From Deltaproteobacteria bacterium (lineage in GTDB: Bacteria > Myxococcota_A > Polyangia > Polyangiales > JADJMO01): a stretch of 42,300 bases of DNA. Shown in pieces: positions 36,055 through 42,300 of the stretch. The stretch is from positions 1-42,300 of the forward strand of contig JALHOE010000060.1 in NCBI GenBank assembly GCA_022843175.1, in the 5' to 3' direction. The number at the start of each line of letters is the position of its first letter. Positions within the stretch are counted from its first letter, which is position 1. Position numbers and translations under genes: made by a program. The notes under the pieces were generated by a model. The model was given only the letters and a program-made list of their open reading frames with translations. It did no database searches and had not been told where the DNA came from.

Positions 36055-38577
36055 GTGGCTGCTCCGCGAAATCGAAAGCACATCGTCGTCCCCGGCGCGC
36101 CCACGGCCGACGCGTACACGCCGCACGGGCGGAAGATCGACGTTCCGAAGGCGCCGGCGCCGACGAGCCGCGCCGGGCATGGCAAGGCGCTGAAGAAGGC
36201 TCTCGCCGCGGCCGTCAACGAGGCGCACGAGCGTCGACGCGACGCGGGGATCGAGGTGCACGGGGCGTTGCCCGGCCTCTATGTCCAATTCGAGAGCCAG
36301 CCCGGAGTCCCTCTCAAGCTCTCGTCGCTCGAGGACGCGCGCCAGCGTATCGAGCTCGTCGCCGTGACACGCCTCTCTACAGACGCTGCGTCCCCCGTGA
36401 TCGAGCGCGCGACCGTGTTCGTCCCCGATGGGAAGGTGAAGCACTTCGTGCAGCGATTCGAGCGCTACTCGAAGACCACGCCCAAGGCGAAGGGCGAACG
36501 CCGTCACGAGGACATGCTGGATCCGGTGGCCACCCTTCGGCTCGCAACCTTGCGCGGTCTGTGGACCGATACCCCGGACGCGTATCCCGCCGACGGCGAT
36601 GCCATTTGGTGGGAGGTATGGCTTCGGCGCCACGACGGCAACGAACTCGCACGACTGATGGAGTTCACCGGCCTCACGGGCATCGACGTGGCCGCGCGCC
36701 GGCTCCAGTTCGACGACCGGATCGTCACGCTCGTGCGGGCGACTCCCGAGCAGCTTGCCGCCTCGATCGACGTCCTGAACGACATCGCCGAGGTGCGACG
36801 CGCGAAGGAGACGGCGACCTTCTTCGTCCACTTGGCGCCTGAAGACCAGGGAGACTGGGCGAAGGATCTCCTCGCGCGGACTACCCGACCTGCTGCAAAC
36901 GCGCCTGCGGTCTGTCTGCTCGATACGGGCGTTACGCGCGGCCACCCGCTCATCGCGCCTTCCCTTGACGCCAACGACTGTCACGCGTGCGACCCCGCTT
37001 GGGGGACGCACGACCACGATGGGCACGGCACCGAGATGGCGGGAATCGCGCTCTACGGCGATCTCACGCCGGTCGTCGCGGGATCGGGCCCCGTGCTTCT
37101 TCGTCACGGTCTCGAATCCGTGAAGATCCTCCCGCCGAATACCGCGAATCCGCCGGAGCTCTACGGGACGATCACTGCCGAGGCCGCGAGTCGCGTCGAG
37201 ATCCAGGCGCCGGATCGAAGGCGGGTCTTCTCGATGGCGATCACGGCGACGGACGAACGTGATCGCGGTCAGCCTACGTCGTGGTCCGCTGCCGTCGACG
37301 CGCTCGCCGCGGGGCGTTCGTTCGACCCGACGGAGCAAGGACTGGTGTACTTCGACGACGTCGCAGACGCGCCTCGACGGCTGTTCGTCGTGAGCGCCGG
37401 GAACATCGACGTCAACGGGCTACAAGTCGCGCACCTCGATCGAAGCGACACCGACGCCGTGCACGATCCGGCGCAGGCGTGGAACGCGCTGACGGTCGGC
37501 GCGTTCACGGAGAAGTCGGTCGTCCGCGATCCGAAGTGGAACGGCTGGCAGCCGATCGCGCCGACAGGCGAGCTCTCACCGTGGAGCACGACAGGGGTCG
37601 TGTTCGCCGACGCTTGGCCCATCAAGCCGGACGTCGTCTTTGAGGGGGGGAACATCGTCAGGAACGCGAAAGGCGAGCTCGACTTCCCGTGTCCCGACGT
37701 CTGCCTGCTCTCGACACATTACGACCCCGCGAAGAAGTCCTTCGTCCTCACGTGGGCGACGAGCCCCGCCGCCGCGCAAGCCGCACGCATGGCCGCTGTC
37801 ATCGCGGCTGAGTACCCGTCCTTGTGGCCCGAGGCCATTCGCGCCCTCGTCGTTCACTCGGCCGAATGGACGCCACAGATGCGAACGCACCTCCACGGAG
37901 CTAGCGGGAAGAAGGCGCGGGCGCGTCTCGTGCGGCGCTACGGATTTGGGGTCCCGCAGTTGGACCGCGCGATTCGAAGCGCAGGCGACGCGCTGACGCT
38001 CATCGCGCAGAACAGCATCCGGCCGTTCACCGACGGGAAGATGCGCGAGATGCATCTCTACGAGCTCCCCTGGCCTCGAGAGGTGCTTCAAGGGCTCGGA
38101 GGGACGCCCGTGCGCCTGCGCGTGACGCTCTCGTACTTCGTCGAGCCGAACCCGGGGCGTCGCGGCTGGAAGAAACGGCATCGGTACGCCTCGCACGGCC
38201 TACGCTTCGAGGTGAAGGGTCCGACCGAGTCGGTCGACGAGTTCCGCAAACGCCTAAACCAGAAGGCGCTCGACGAGGACGAGGAGAAGCCCACGACGGG
38301 CGGCGACTCCGCCGAGTGGTACCTCGGCGAGCAGGCCCGCAACCGCGGATCGATCCACTCGGACATCTTGCAGGGCTTCGCTGCCGACCTCGCCGATCGC
38401 GGCGTCGTCGCCGTGTACCCGGTGAGCGGTTGGTGGAAGGACCAGCCGAAGCGAGATCGCAGCGAGCAGGGAGCGCGCTATGCGCTCGTGCTCTCGATCG
38501 AGACGCCCGGCGTCGACACAGACATTTGGACGCCCGTCGCGCAAGAGGTCGGGATACCGCTCGCCGTGGAAACCTGA
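36055..38577 (+). CDS. ietS: Subtilisin-like serine protease of an ietAS pair
   Basis: This 840-residue S8-family protease starts at a GTG preceded by GGGGGGACGAGGA. The catalytic triad is complete: D290 (LLDTGV), H324 (HDGHGTEMAG) and S570 (TWATSPAAA), with the oxyanion asparagine N450 (SAGN). There is no signal peptide, so it works inside the cell, as expected for IetS. The N-terminal 280 residues and the last 200 flank the protease domain and may hold the sensor or the contact with IetA. The usual GTS around the serine is ATS here. What triggers it and what it cuts are unknown. Confidence 0.88.
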   Translation: MAAPRNRKHIVVPGAPTADAYTPHGRKIDVPKAPAPTSRAGHGKALKKALAAAVNEAHERRRDAGIEVHGALPGLYVQFESQPGVPLKLSSLEDARQRIELVAVTRLSTDAASPVIERATVFVPDGKVKHFVQRFERYSKTTPKAKGERRHEDMLDPVATLRLATLRGLWTDTPDAYPADGDAIWWEVWLRRHDGNELARLMEFTGLTGIDVAARRLQFDDRIVTLVRATPEQLAASIDVLNDIAEVRRAKETATFFVHLAPEDQGDWAKDLLARTTRPAANAPAVCLLDTGVTRGHPLIAPSLDANDCHACDPAWGTHDHDGHGTEMAGIALYGDLTPVVAGSGPVLLRHGLESVKILPPNTANPPELYGTITAEAASRVEIQAPDRRRVFSMAITATDERDRGQPTSWSAAVDALAAGRSFDPTEQGLVYFDDVADAPRRLFVVSAGNIDVNGLQVAHLDRSDTDAVHDPAQAWNALTVGAFTEKSVVRDPKWNGWQPIAPTGELSPWSTTGVVFADAWPIKPDVVFEGGNIVRNAKGELDFPCPDVCLLSTHYDPAKKSFVLTWATSPAAAQAARMAAVIAAEYPSLWPEAIRALVVHSAEWTPQMRTHLHGASGKKARARLVRRYGFGVPQLDRAIRSAGDALTLIAQNSIRPFTDGKMREMHLYELPWPREVLQGLGGTPVRLRVTLSYFVEPNPGRRGWKKRHRYASHGLRFEVKGPTESVDEFRKRLNQKALDEDEEKPTTGGDSAEWYLGEQARNRGSIHSDILQGFAADLADRGVVAVYPVSGWWKDQPKRDRSEQGARYALVLSIETPGVDTDIWTPVAQEVGIPLAVET

Positions 38578-38686
38578 CGATCGCGTACGCTGCCACGGTG
38601 AGCGCCCACGCGAACGGTTGGATCACCCGCAGCGACGATCGCTTCGTCACCATCATCGCCGGCCGCGAACGGTTGCGTCCGCGAGT

Positions 38687-39410
38687 CTAGGGACTGATCA
38701 TCCCGCGCCACGGCGACGGCTCGTGAGCGGCGTCCTGCGCCGCAACGAGACGCTTCGGCGCTGCCGCCACGACCTGCATGATCAGCGCGTGCGTCTCGGC
38801 GAGCGTCAGCTCTCCCCTCGCGAAGTCGTTCATCACCGTCATCACCGAGCGCAGGTCCATCGGCGACCCGCGCAGCATGTGAAAGAGCAACGACTCCCCT
38901 TCGGGGCACCCGCATGTGTCATTGGCACTGCCATCCGGCACCCTCCGCGCCGAGCATCTCCGACGCACCCGGCGCAGATGCTTCAGGTGCTTCTCGTGAG
39001 TCGATCGTGTCGTCGGCACTGCCATCGGCACCCGACGCCTTCGTGAGCATCGCCGACGGCCCCGCGTCGGCGATGAATTCCCCGAAGCCGATCGTGTCGG
39101 TGGCTGTGCCAGCGACACGGGCCTCGGCGCGGAAGACGATCACCACCGCTTCGACGTCGGCGGGCGCCCTGCCGACGGCGCGGGCCAGCGCGTCACGAAG
39201 GTGGTCATTCGCCGCGGTGGCGGGCGGCTTCCCGATCGAGCGCGCGTAGGCCTCGACCTCCTCGCGATCGAACACGACGCCGCGCCCCGTACGCATCGGC
39301 GTCAGCGCGACGCCCTCCAACCGGCGCACGCTCGACTTCGAGATTCCGAGGAACCTCGCGACATGCATACGGGTCATCCGCCTCTGGGGCGGCGGCAAAC
39401 GATCGGTCAT
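38687..39410 (-). pseudogene. Helix-turn-helix DNA-binding gene broken by a one-base insertion
   Basis: The N-terminal part (ATG 39410, GGGAG before it) encodes a MerR/excisionase-like helix-turn-helix: MTRMHVARFLGISKSSVRRLEG, then FDREEVEAYARS. The frame stops at 38919. A neighbouring frame carries on with a sensible C-terminus (DTCGCPEGESLLFHMLRGSP, then MDLRSVMTVMNDFARGELT). The break is seen by comparing two internal copies of one repeat. GGCACTGCCATCGGCACCC at 39015-39033 has an extra C in the copy at 38924-38943, and removing that C joins the two frames into a protein of about 240 residues. It may be a true pseudogene, a phase-variable site or a sequencing error. Confidence 0.65.
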
Positions 39411-39482
39411 GGTGGGCACTCCCTTCGGAGGCCAACATGAATCGATGTGCGAGGTTCACGATGCGCAGGTACCGCGCAGCGA

Positions 39483-40217
39483 TCACGACTCCTTGGCCGT
39501 CCTCCGCTGACGAGGGCGACGCGCGCGCTCGACGTCGCGCTTGAACGCCGGAACGTCGATGGCGAACGCCTCGCAGAAGCGCTTCATCGCGCCGTAAGGC
39601 CCGACAGTGCCGCCGCCCGGCGTCTTGTCGTAGATGATGCGGAGGTCGCGCATGGCCTGGACAGCACCGGCGACGGCATCATCGCTCGGCGCCCTCAGCG
39701 CTTCGGGGTAAACCGGCGCGCGCTCGTCCAGCAGATCGAGGATCTCCTCGACCGCCGCCTTGGGGTCGACGAACCTCTGCTGGTCGTCGCGATCGAACTT
39801 GGGCACCTCCCACTGGAAGATGCGCTCGAGGATCACCTGCCAGGGCTCCTGTCCGATGTTGGTCGCGATCGACGACTCCACGATCGACGTGGCCTTCGCG
39901 ATCAACGCCGCCGACGCCCAGCCGAAGTAACCCACGAGCATGAGCTGAACGGCCAGGCTGCGCGCGTGGAGCGCCAGCGCGGGCTCCACCTCGATCAGGT
40001 CGGTCATCGCCTCGTGCTCGGTGCGAACGCGCGCAACGATCGCACGAGAGAAGAGCGCGTAGTCGAGATCGTTCACCGCGGTGAACCAACCGCGCCTCTC
40101 CGGAATGGGGAACGGCCCGTCCCAGGGGTCGTGCACGGCGAACGCCTTCGTCGCGATCGCCATCCTCAGATCTGAGAACACCATCCTGTACGAACGCTGC
40201 AGCGAGAAGGTCGACAT
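39483..40217 (-). CDS. Island protein of unknown function
   Basis: I do not recognise this protein of about 244 residues. It is soluble and helical, with a long central segment (ARSLAVQLMLVGYFGWASAA) and an acidic DRDDQQRFVDPKAAVEEILD stretch. It ends in basic residues (RARRPRQRRTAK) that could bind nucleic acid. The start is uncertain (ATG 40217, 40184 or 40163; none with a good ribosome site). It is followed after 72 bp by the broken helix-turn-helix gene on the same strand. Confidence 0.6.
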   Translation of the reverse strand: MSTFSLQRSYRMVFSDLRMAIATKAFAVHDPWDGPFPIPERRGWFTAVNDLDYALFSRAIVARVRTEHEAMTDLIEVEPALALHARSLAVQLMLVGYFGWASAALIAKATSIVESSIATNIGQEPWQVILERIFQWEVPKFDRDDQQRFVDPKAAVEEILDLLDERAPVYPEALRAPSDDAVAGAVQAMRDLRIIYDKTPGGGTVGPYGAMKRFCEAFAIDVPAFKRDVERARRPRQRRTAKES

Positions 40218-40419
40218 GAACCGGAGGTTGGATCGCGAACCGCTCCATGTCGAATCGGCCGCTTCCCTCCATGCGCACGAATTTGCGCGCAAAACGTTTC
40301 ACAAATCCATGAGCACAGAACGTCGCGCACAACGGTGCGCACCAACCATGTCGTGATCGATCATTGCGCGCGCACCGCGCAGCGTTCGCGAGGGCGGATG
40401 CGCAACCATCAGCGCAGAG

Positions 40420-41046
40420 ATGAGCCGCCGCCTTCTCACCACCCGCGAAGCCGCCGCCTACTGCGGCTACCGCACCCCCGCCGGCCTCCGCAAAGCAGCC
40501 TTCGACGGCAAGGTCCGCCCCGTCGGCCGCCGAGGTGGAACCGGCCCGTGCATGTGGGATCCCGCCGACCTCGATCGGTTCCTCCGCGGCGCTGCTAACC
40601 TGGAAGACGAACGCCCGAGCTCGTCTCCCCATGGAGGCGAGCATGTCGAAGTCGCAGTTGGTTCTGAGGTGGAAGAGCTGGATCGCACCGAAGCCGGTGC
40701 TCCCTGGCGTGTTCCGCAGGAAGGAAGGAGGGTGGCTCGTCCGGGGTCGGGCGATCGACGCGAAGACGGGCAAGATGAAAGAGGTTCGCATGACCCTCAT
40801 GGAGGGCGACGCGCGCAACGCGTACGACGTCCTGCAAGAGGAGCTGCGGAAGATCCGCACCGGCGAGAGGCCGATCGTTCCCGAGAAGACGCGCTTCGAC
40901 GCATACAGCGCGTCGTTGCTGGAACGAAAGGTCGCGACGGGCGAGATCGCGTCGGCGAAGACGCGCGAGCTGTGGGGTCTCGTGCTCACCAAGCACCTGA
41001 TCCCGTTCTTCGGCGCAATGTTCGTCGACGAGATCCGACGCGCTGA
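40420..41046 (+). CDS. Excisionase-like helix-turn-helix protein overlapping the integrase
   Basis: The first 65 residues are a clear small DNA-binding domain of the excisionase/AlpA kind: RLLTTREAAAYCGYRTPAGL, then MWDPADLDRFL. The frame has no stop for another 140 codons and runs 404 bp into the integrase gene in a different frame. That part is Arg/Gly-rich and looks like a shadow of the integrase. Either the stop codon has been lost or the true gene is longer than it needs to be. A short Xis in front of int is the expected arrangement for such islands. Confidence 0.5.
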   Translation: MSRRLLTTREAAAYCGYRTPAGLRKAAFDGKVRPVGRRGGTGPCMWDPADLDRFLRGAANLEDERPSSSPHGGEHVEVAVGSEVEELDRTEAGAPWRVPQEGRRVARPGSGDRREDGQDERGSHDPHGGRRAQRVRRPARGAAEDPHRREADRSREDALRRIQRVVAGTKGRDGRDRVGEDARAVGSRAHQAPDPVLRRNVRRRDPTR

Positions 41047-41899
41047 CATCGAGCGGTGGCGAACCGAGACCGGAAGGAAGATCCAGTCGGGCGTGTACAC
41101 GCCCCAGTACTGCAACGGGTGGTTGAGGATCCTTCGGACGATCATGAACGCTGCGACCGACGAGCACGAGCTTGCGAAGAACCCGCTGAACGGCGTGAAG
41201 CCGTTCGACGAGTCGACGCACGTCCCGTTCTCCGAGGAGCAGCCGAACTCGCTCGAGCCCGAGGAGGTGCCGCTGTTCCTCGCGGAAATGCGGCGCATGT
41301 ATCCGCAGCACTACGCGATGGTGGTCCTCGGCTTCGTCACGGGCCTCCGCCCGTCGTCGCTGCGGCCGCTCCGTCGCAAGGGCCCAACCCCCGACCTGCT
41401 CCTCGATCAAGGCGTGCTGCTCGTGAGGCAGTCGCACACGCTCGGCGACGAAGTGATGCAGACGACCAAGACGCGTCGTCGGCAGCGCATCGCCCTTCCG
41501 AGCGCGGTCGTGGAGATCTTGCGCGCGCACATCGAGTCCCTCCCCGAGGGTCCGATGCGCGACTCCGATCTGCTCTTCCCGAGCGAGACCGGAGGATTCC
41601 GCGCCAGCTCACTGCTCAAGAAGCCGTTCGACGCCGTCGCGAAAGCGATGGGCATGAAGAAGCACATCTCGCCGAAGGCGATGCGCCGCACCTTCCAGGA
41701 CCTCGCGCGCGAGGCCTCGGTCGGCGACCTCGTCACGCGTGCTGTCTGCGGTCACCAGACCGAGGACATGACGCGTCGCTACTCGACGGTGCGCGCTGAC
41801 GAGATCCGCCGTGGTCTCTCCGCCGTCGTCGACATCGCGTTCCGGCCGAGTGGTGTGCTTGGTGGTGTGCCTACGAAAGGAGAAGCACAAAGCGCCTGA
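40643..41899 (+). CDS. int: Tyrosine recombinase (site-specific integrase) of the island
   Basis: This 418-residue enzyme integrates and excises the island. GGAGG lies 6 nt before the ATG at 40643. An arm-binding and core-binding N-terminal half is followed by the catalytic domain with R (TGLRPSSLR), K (TKTRRRQR), the box II arginine (SPKAMRRTF), H (CGHQTEDM) and the nucleophile Y in RRYST. In box II the usual HxxR is KxxR, a known variation. The last codons overlap one of the 23-bp subterminal repeats. It lies next to the tRNA-Gly target. Confidence 0.93.
   Translation: MSKSQLVLRWKSWIAPKPVLPGVFRRKEGGWLVRGRAIDAKTGKMKEVRMTLMEGDARNAYDVLQEELRKIRTGERPIVPEKTRFDAYSASLLERKVATGEIASAKTRELWGLVLTKHLIPFFGAMFVDEIRRADIERWRTETGRKIQSGVYTPQYCNGWLRILRTIMNAATDEHELAKNPLNGVKPFDESTHVPFSEEQPNSLEPEEVPLFLAEMRRMYPQHYAMVVLGFVTGLRPSSLRPLRRKGPTPDLLLDQGVLLVRQSHTLGDEVMQTTKTRRRQRIALPSAVVEILRAHIESLPEGPMRDSDLLFPSETGGFRASSLLKKPFDAVAKAMGMKKHISPKAMRRTFQDLAREASVGDLVTRAVCGHQTEDMTRRYSTVRADEIRRGLSAVVDIAFRPSGVLGGVPTKGEAQSA
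41850..41872 (+). repeat. Right copy of the 23-bp subterminal direct repeat
   Basis: This copy is identical to 26647-26669 and in the same orientation. It lies within the last codons of int and contains GTGGTGTGC twice. It is a candidate arm-type binding site of the integrase. Confidence 0.6.
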
Positions 41900-41927
41900 C
41901 GATCTCTCGCCAGACGCCTTGTTTTTT
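41890..41927 (+). terminator. Terminator of int, shared copy of the tRNA terminator
   Basis: The stem AAGCGCCTG with CAGACGCCTT (one bulge) is followed by GTTTTTTC on the plus strand and begins within the last codons of int. It is a near copy of the structure at 26449-26478, so the island carries its own version of the tRNA-adjacent terminator. Confidence 0.6.
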
Positions 41928-41938
41928 CTATCGATCCG

Positions 41939-41989
41939 TTGAGCGGGAAACGGGGCTCGAACCCGCGACCCTCAGCTTGGGAAGCTGAT
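41939..41989 (-). repeat. attR: repeat forming the 3' part of the intact tRNA-Gly
   Basis: This 51-bp copy matches 26495-26545 except at 41955-41956, which lie in the T-loop. It restores a complete tRNA after integration. Confidence 0.88.
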
Positions 41990-42014
41990 GCTCTACCAAC
42001 TGAGCTATTCCCGC
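41942..42014 (-). tRNA. tRNA-Gly (anticodon CCC)
   Basis: The minus strand folds as a cloverleaf: acceptor GCGGGAA/TTCCCGC, D-arm with AGTTGGTAGA, anticodon stem TCAGC/GCTGA around loop TTCCCAA (anticodon CCC), and T-arm GCGGG/CCCGT around TTCGAGC. The discriminator is T and no CCA is encoded. The gene is the island's integration target and stays intact. Confidence 0.93.
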
Positions 42015-42060
42015 AGAGCGACCCCAAGGTAGTCCGGCGCGGCGCCTCGGGCAAGCCTCC

Positions 42061-42300
42061 TCAGGGCGCGCAGGTGATCAGCTTCTGCTCGCACGCGCTC
42101 GCGCGGATCTCGTGGCTCCACGGCGCGAACGCCTCGGTGCGGAAGGTGAATCGCGTGTCGCCGGGGAGGGTCTTGAGCTCGGCCGGCGTGAAGTCCTTGA
42201 ACCCCATGCCGCCACCGCCACCGCCACCACCACCACCACCGCCGCCACCGCCACCGCCACCACCACCGCCGCCGCCGCCGCCGGGGAAGCCGCCGCCGCC
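42061..42300 (-). CDS. C-terminal end of a glycine-rich protein, start outside window
   Basis: The last 79 codons are visible. A run of some 30 glycines, interrupted by FP, leads into MGFKDFTPAELKTLPGDTRF and a short C-terminal segment with two cysteines (SACEQKLITCAP). The opposite-strand reading is only a Val/Ala repeat and is not a gene. The C-terminal part may be a small secreted domain with a disulfide, but no family is recognised. Confidence 0.65.
   Translation of the reverse strand, partial: GGGGFPGGGGGGGGGGGGGGGGGGGGGGGGGMGFKDFTPAELKTLPGDTRFTFRTEAFAPWSHEIRASACEQKLITCAP

Larger units (their letters stand above)
26495..41989. mobile_element. 15.4-kb tRNA-Gly genomic island carrying type II Wadjet and ietAS
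   Basis: The borders are a 51-bp direct repeat (26495-26545 and 41939-41989, 49 of 51 identical) that covers the 3' two-thirds of tRNA-Gly(CCC). The intact tRNA is at the right and a fragment at the left. A tyrosine recombinase gene lies next to the intact tRNA, as is normal for such islands. The cargo is jetABCD, ietAS, a broken helix-turn-helix gene, an unknown gene and an excisionase-like gene. I see no conjugation or replication genes, so it is an integrative but not self-transmissible element, as far as the sequence shows. Confidence 0.88.

Noticed and set aside
42078-42266. Plus/minus Val-Ala repeat frame at the right edge
   Set aside because: It is an out-of-frame reading of the glycine-coding GGN repeat.

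Overview
The window comes from a very GC-rich bacterium and most resembles a myxobacterium (class Polyangiia or a relative). Support comes from strong G/C third-position bias, two MYXO-CTERM-like sorting tails in a lipoprotein-type beta-propeller protein, low-complexity Asp/Glu/Ala/Thr linkers behind lipoboxes, and an EF-G that by eye resembles the mitochondrial/spdEFG1 type known from spirochaetes, planctomycetes and delta-proteobacteria. These are recognitions from sequence; no database search was run.

Left part (1-7983, all minus strand): a nine-gene, tightly coupled operon for a heme-copper enzyme. In transcription order it holds a divergent catalytic-subunit-like protein, a one-helix protein, a CuA subunit II, a complete subunit I that lacks the active-site tyrosine of oxygen reductases, a second one-helix protein, a SCO1/SenC copper chaperone, a cytochrome b / ferredoxin / FlpD(MvhD)-like fusion, an Rrf2-type Fe-S regulator, and ctaB (heme O synthase, cut by the window edge). 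The gene content is like the NorSY-SenC (sNOR) type of nitric oxide reductase, with an unusual electron-transfer protein added. Two Crp/Fnr regulators lie nearby at 9.4-10.9 kb; one has an FNR-like set of four cysteines.

Middle part (8.2-26.2 kb): mixed housekeeping and envelope genes. They include a fasciclin lipoprotein, a GNAT acetyltransferase, a CBS-pair protein, a predicted outer-membrane barrel, an endonuclease/exonuclease/phosphatase lipoprotein, fusA, a Mesh1-like alarmone hydrolase, a LysR regulator divergent from an HDAC-like deacetylase with a perfect palindrome between them, a double seven-bladed propeller protein, a cyclopropane-fatty-acid-synthase-type methyltransferase, a beta-carbonic anhydrase, and a zinc-ribbon membrane protein coupled to a CPBP protease.

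Right part (26,495-41,989): a 15.4-kb genomic island inserted in a tRNA-Gly(CCC) gene. A 51-bp direct repeat (49/51 identical) bounds it. The intact tRNA is at the right end and a 3' tRNA fragment at the left. A tyrosine recombinase sits at the right end, and a 23-bp direct repeat near each end looks like its arm-type sites. The cargo is two defence systems transcribed away from a shared 274-bp region: a complete type II Wadjet operon (jetABCD, anti-plasmid SMC complex) leftward, and an ietAS pair (AAA+ ATPase and subtilisin-like protease) rightward. The rest of the island holds a helix-turn-helix gene broken by a one-base insertion, an unknown gene, and an excisionase-like gene overlapping the integrase. 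Beyond the tRNA lies the end of a glycine-rich protein gene.
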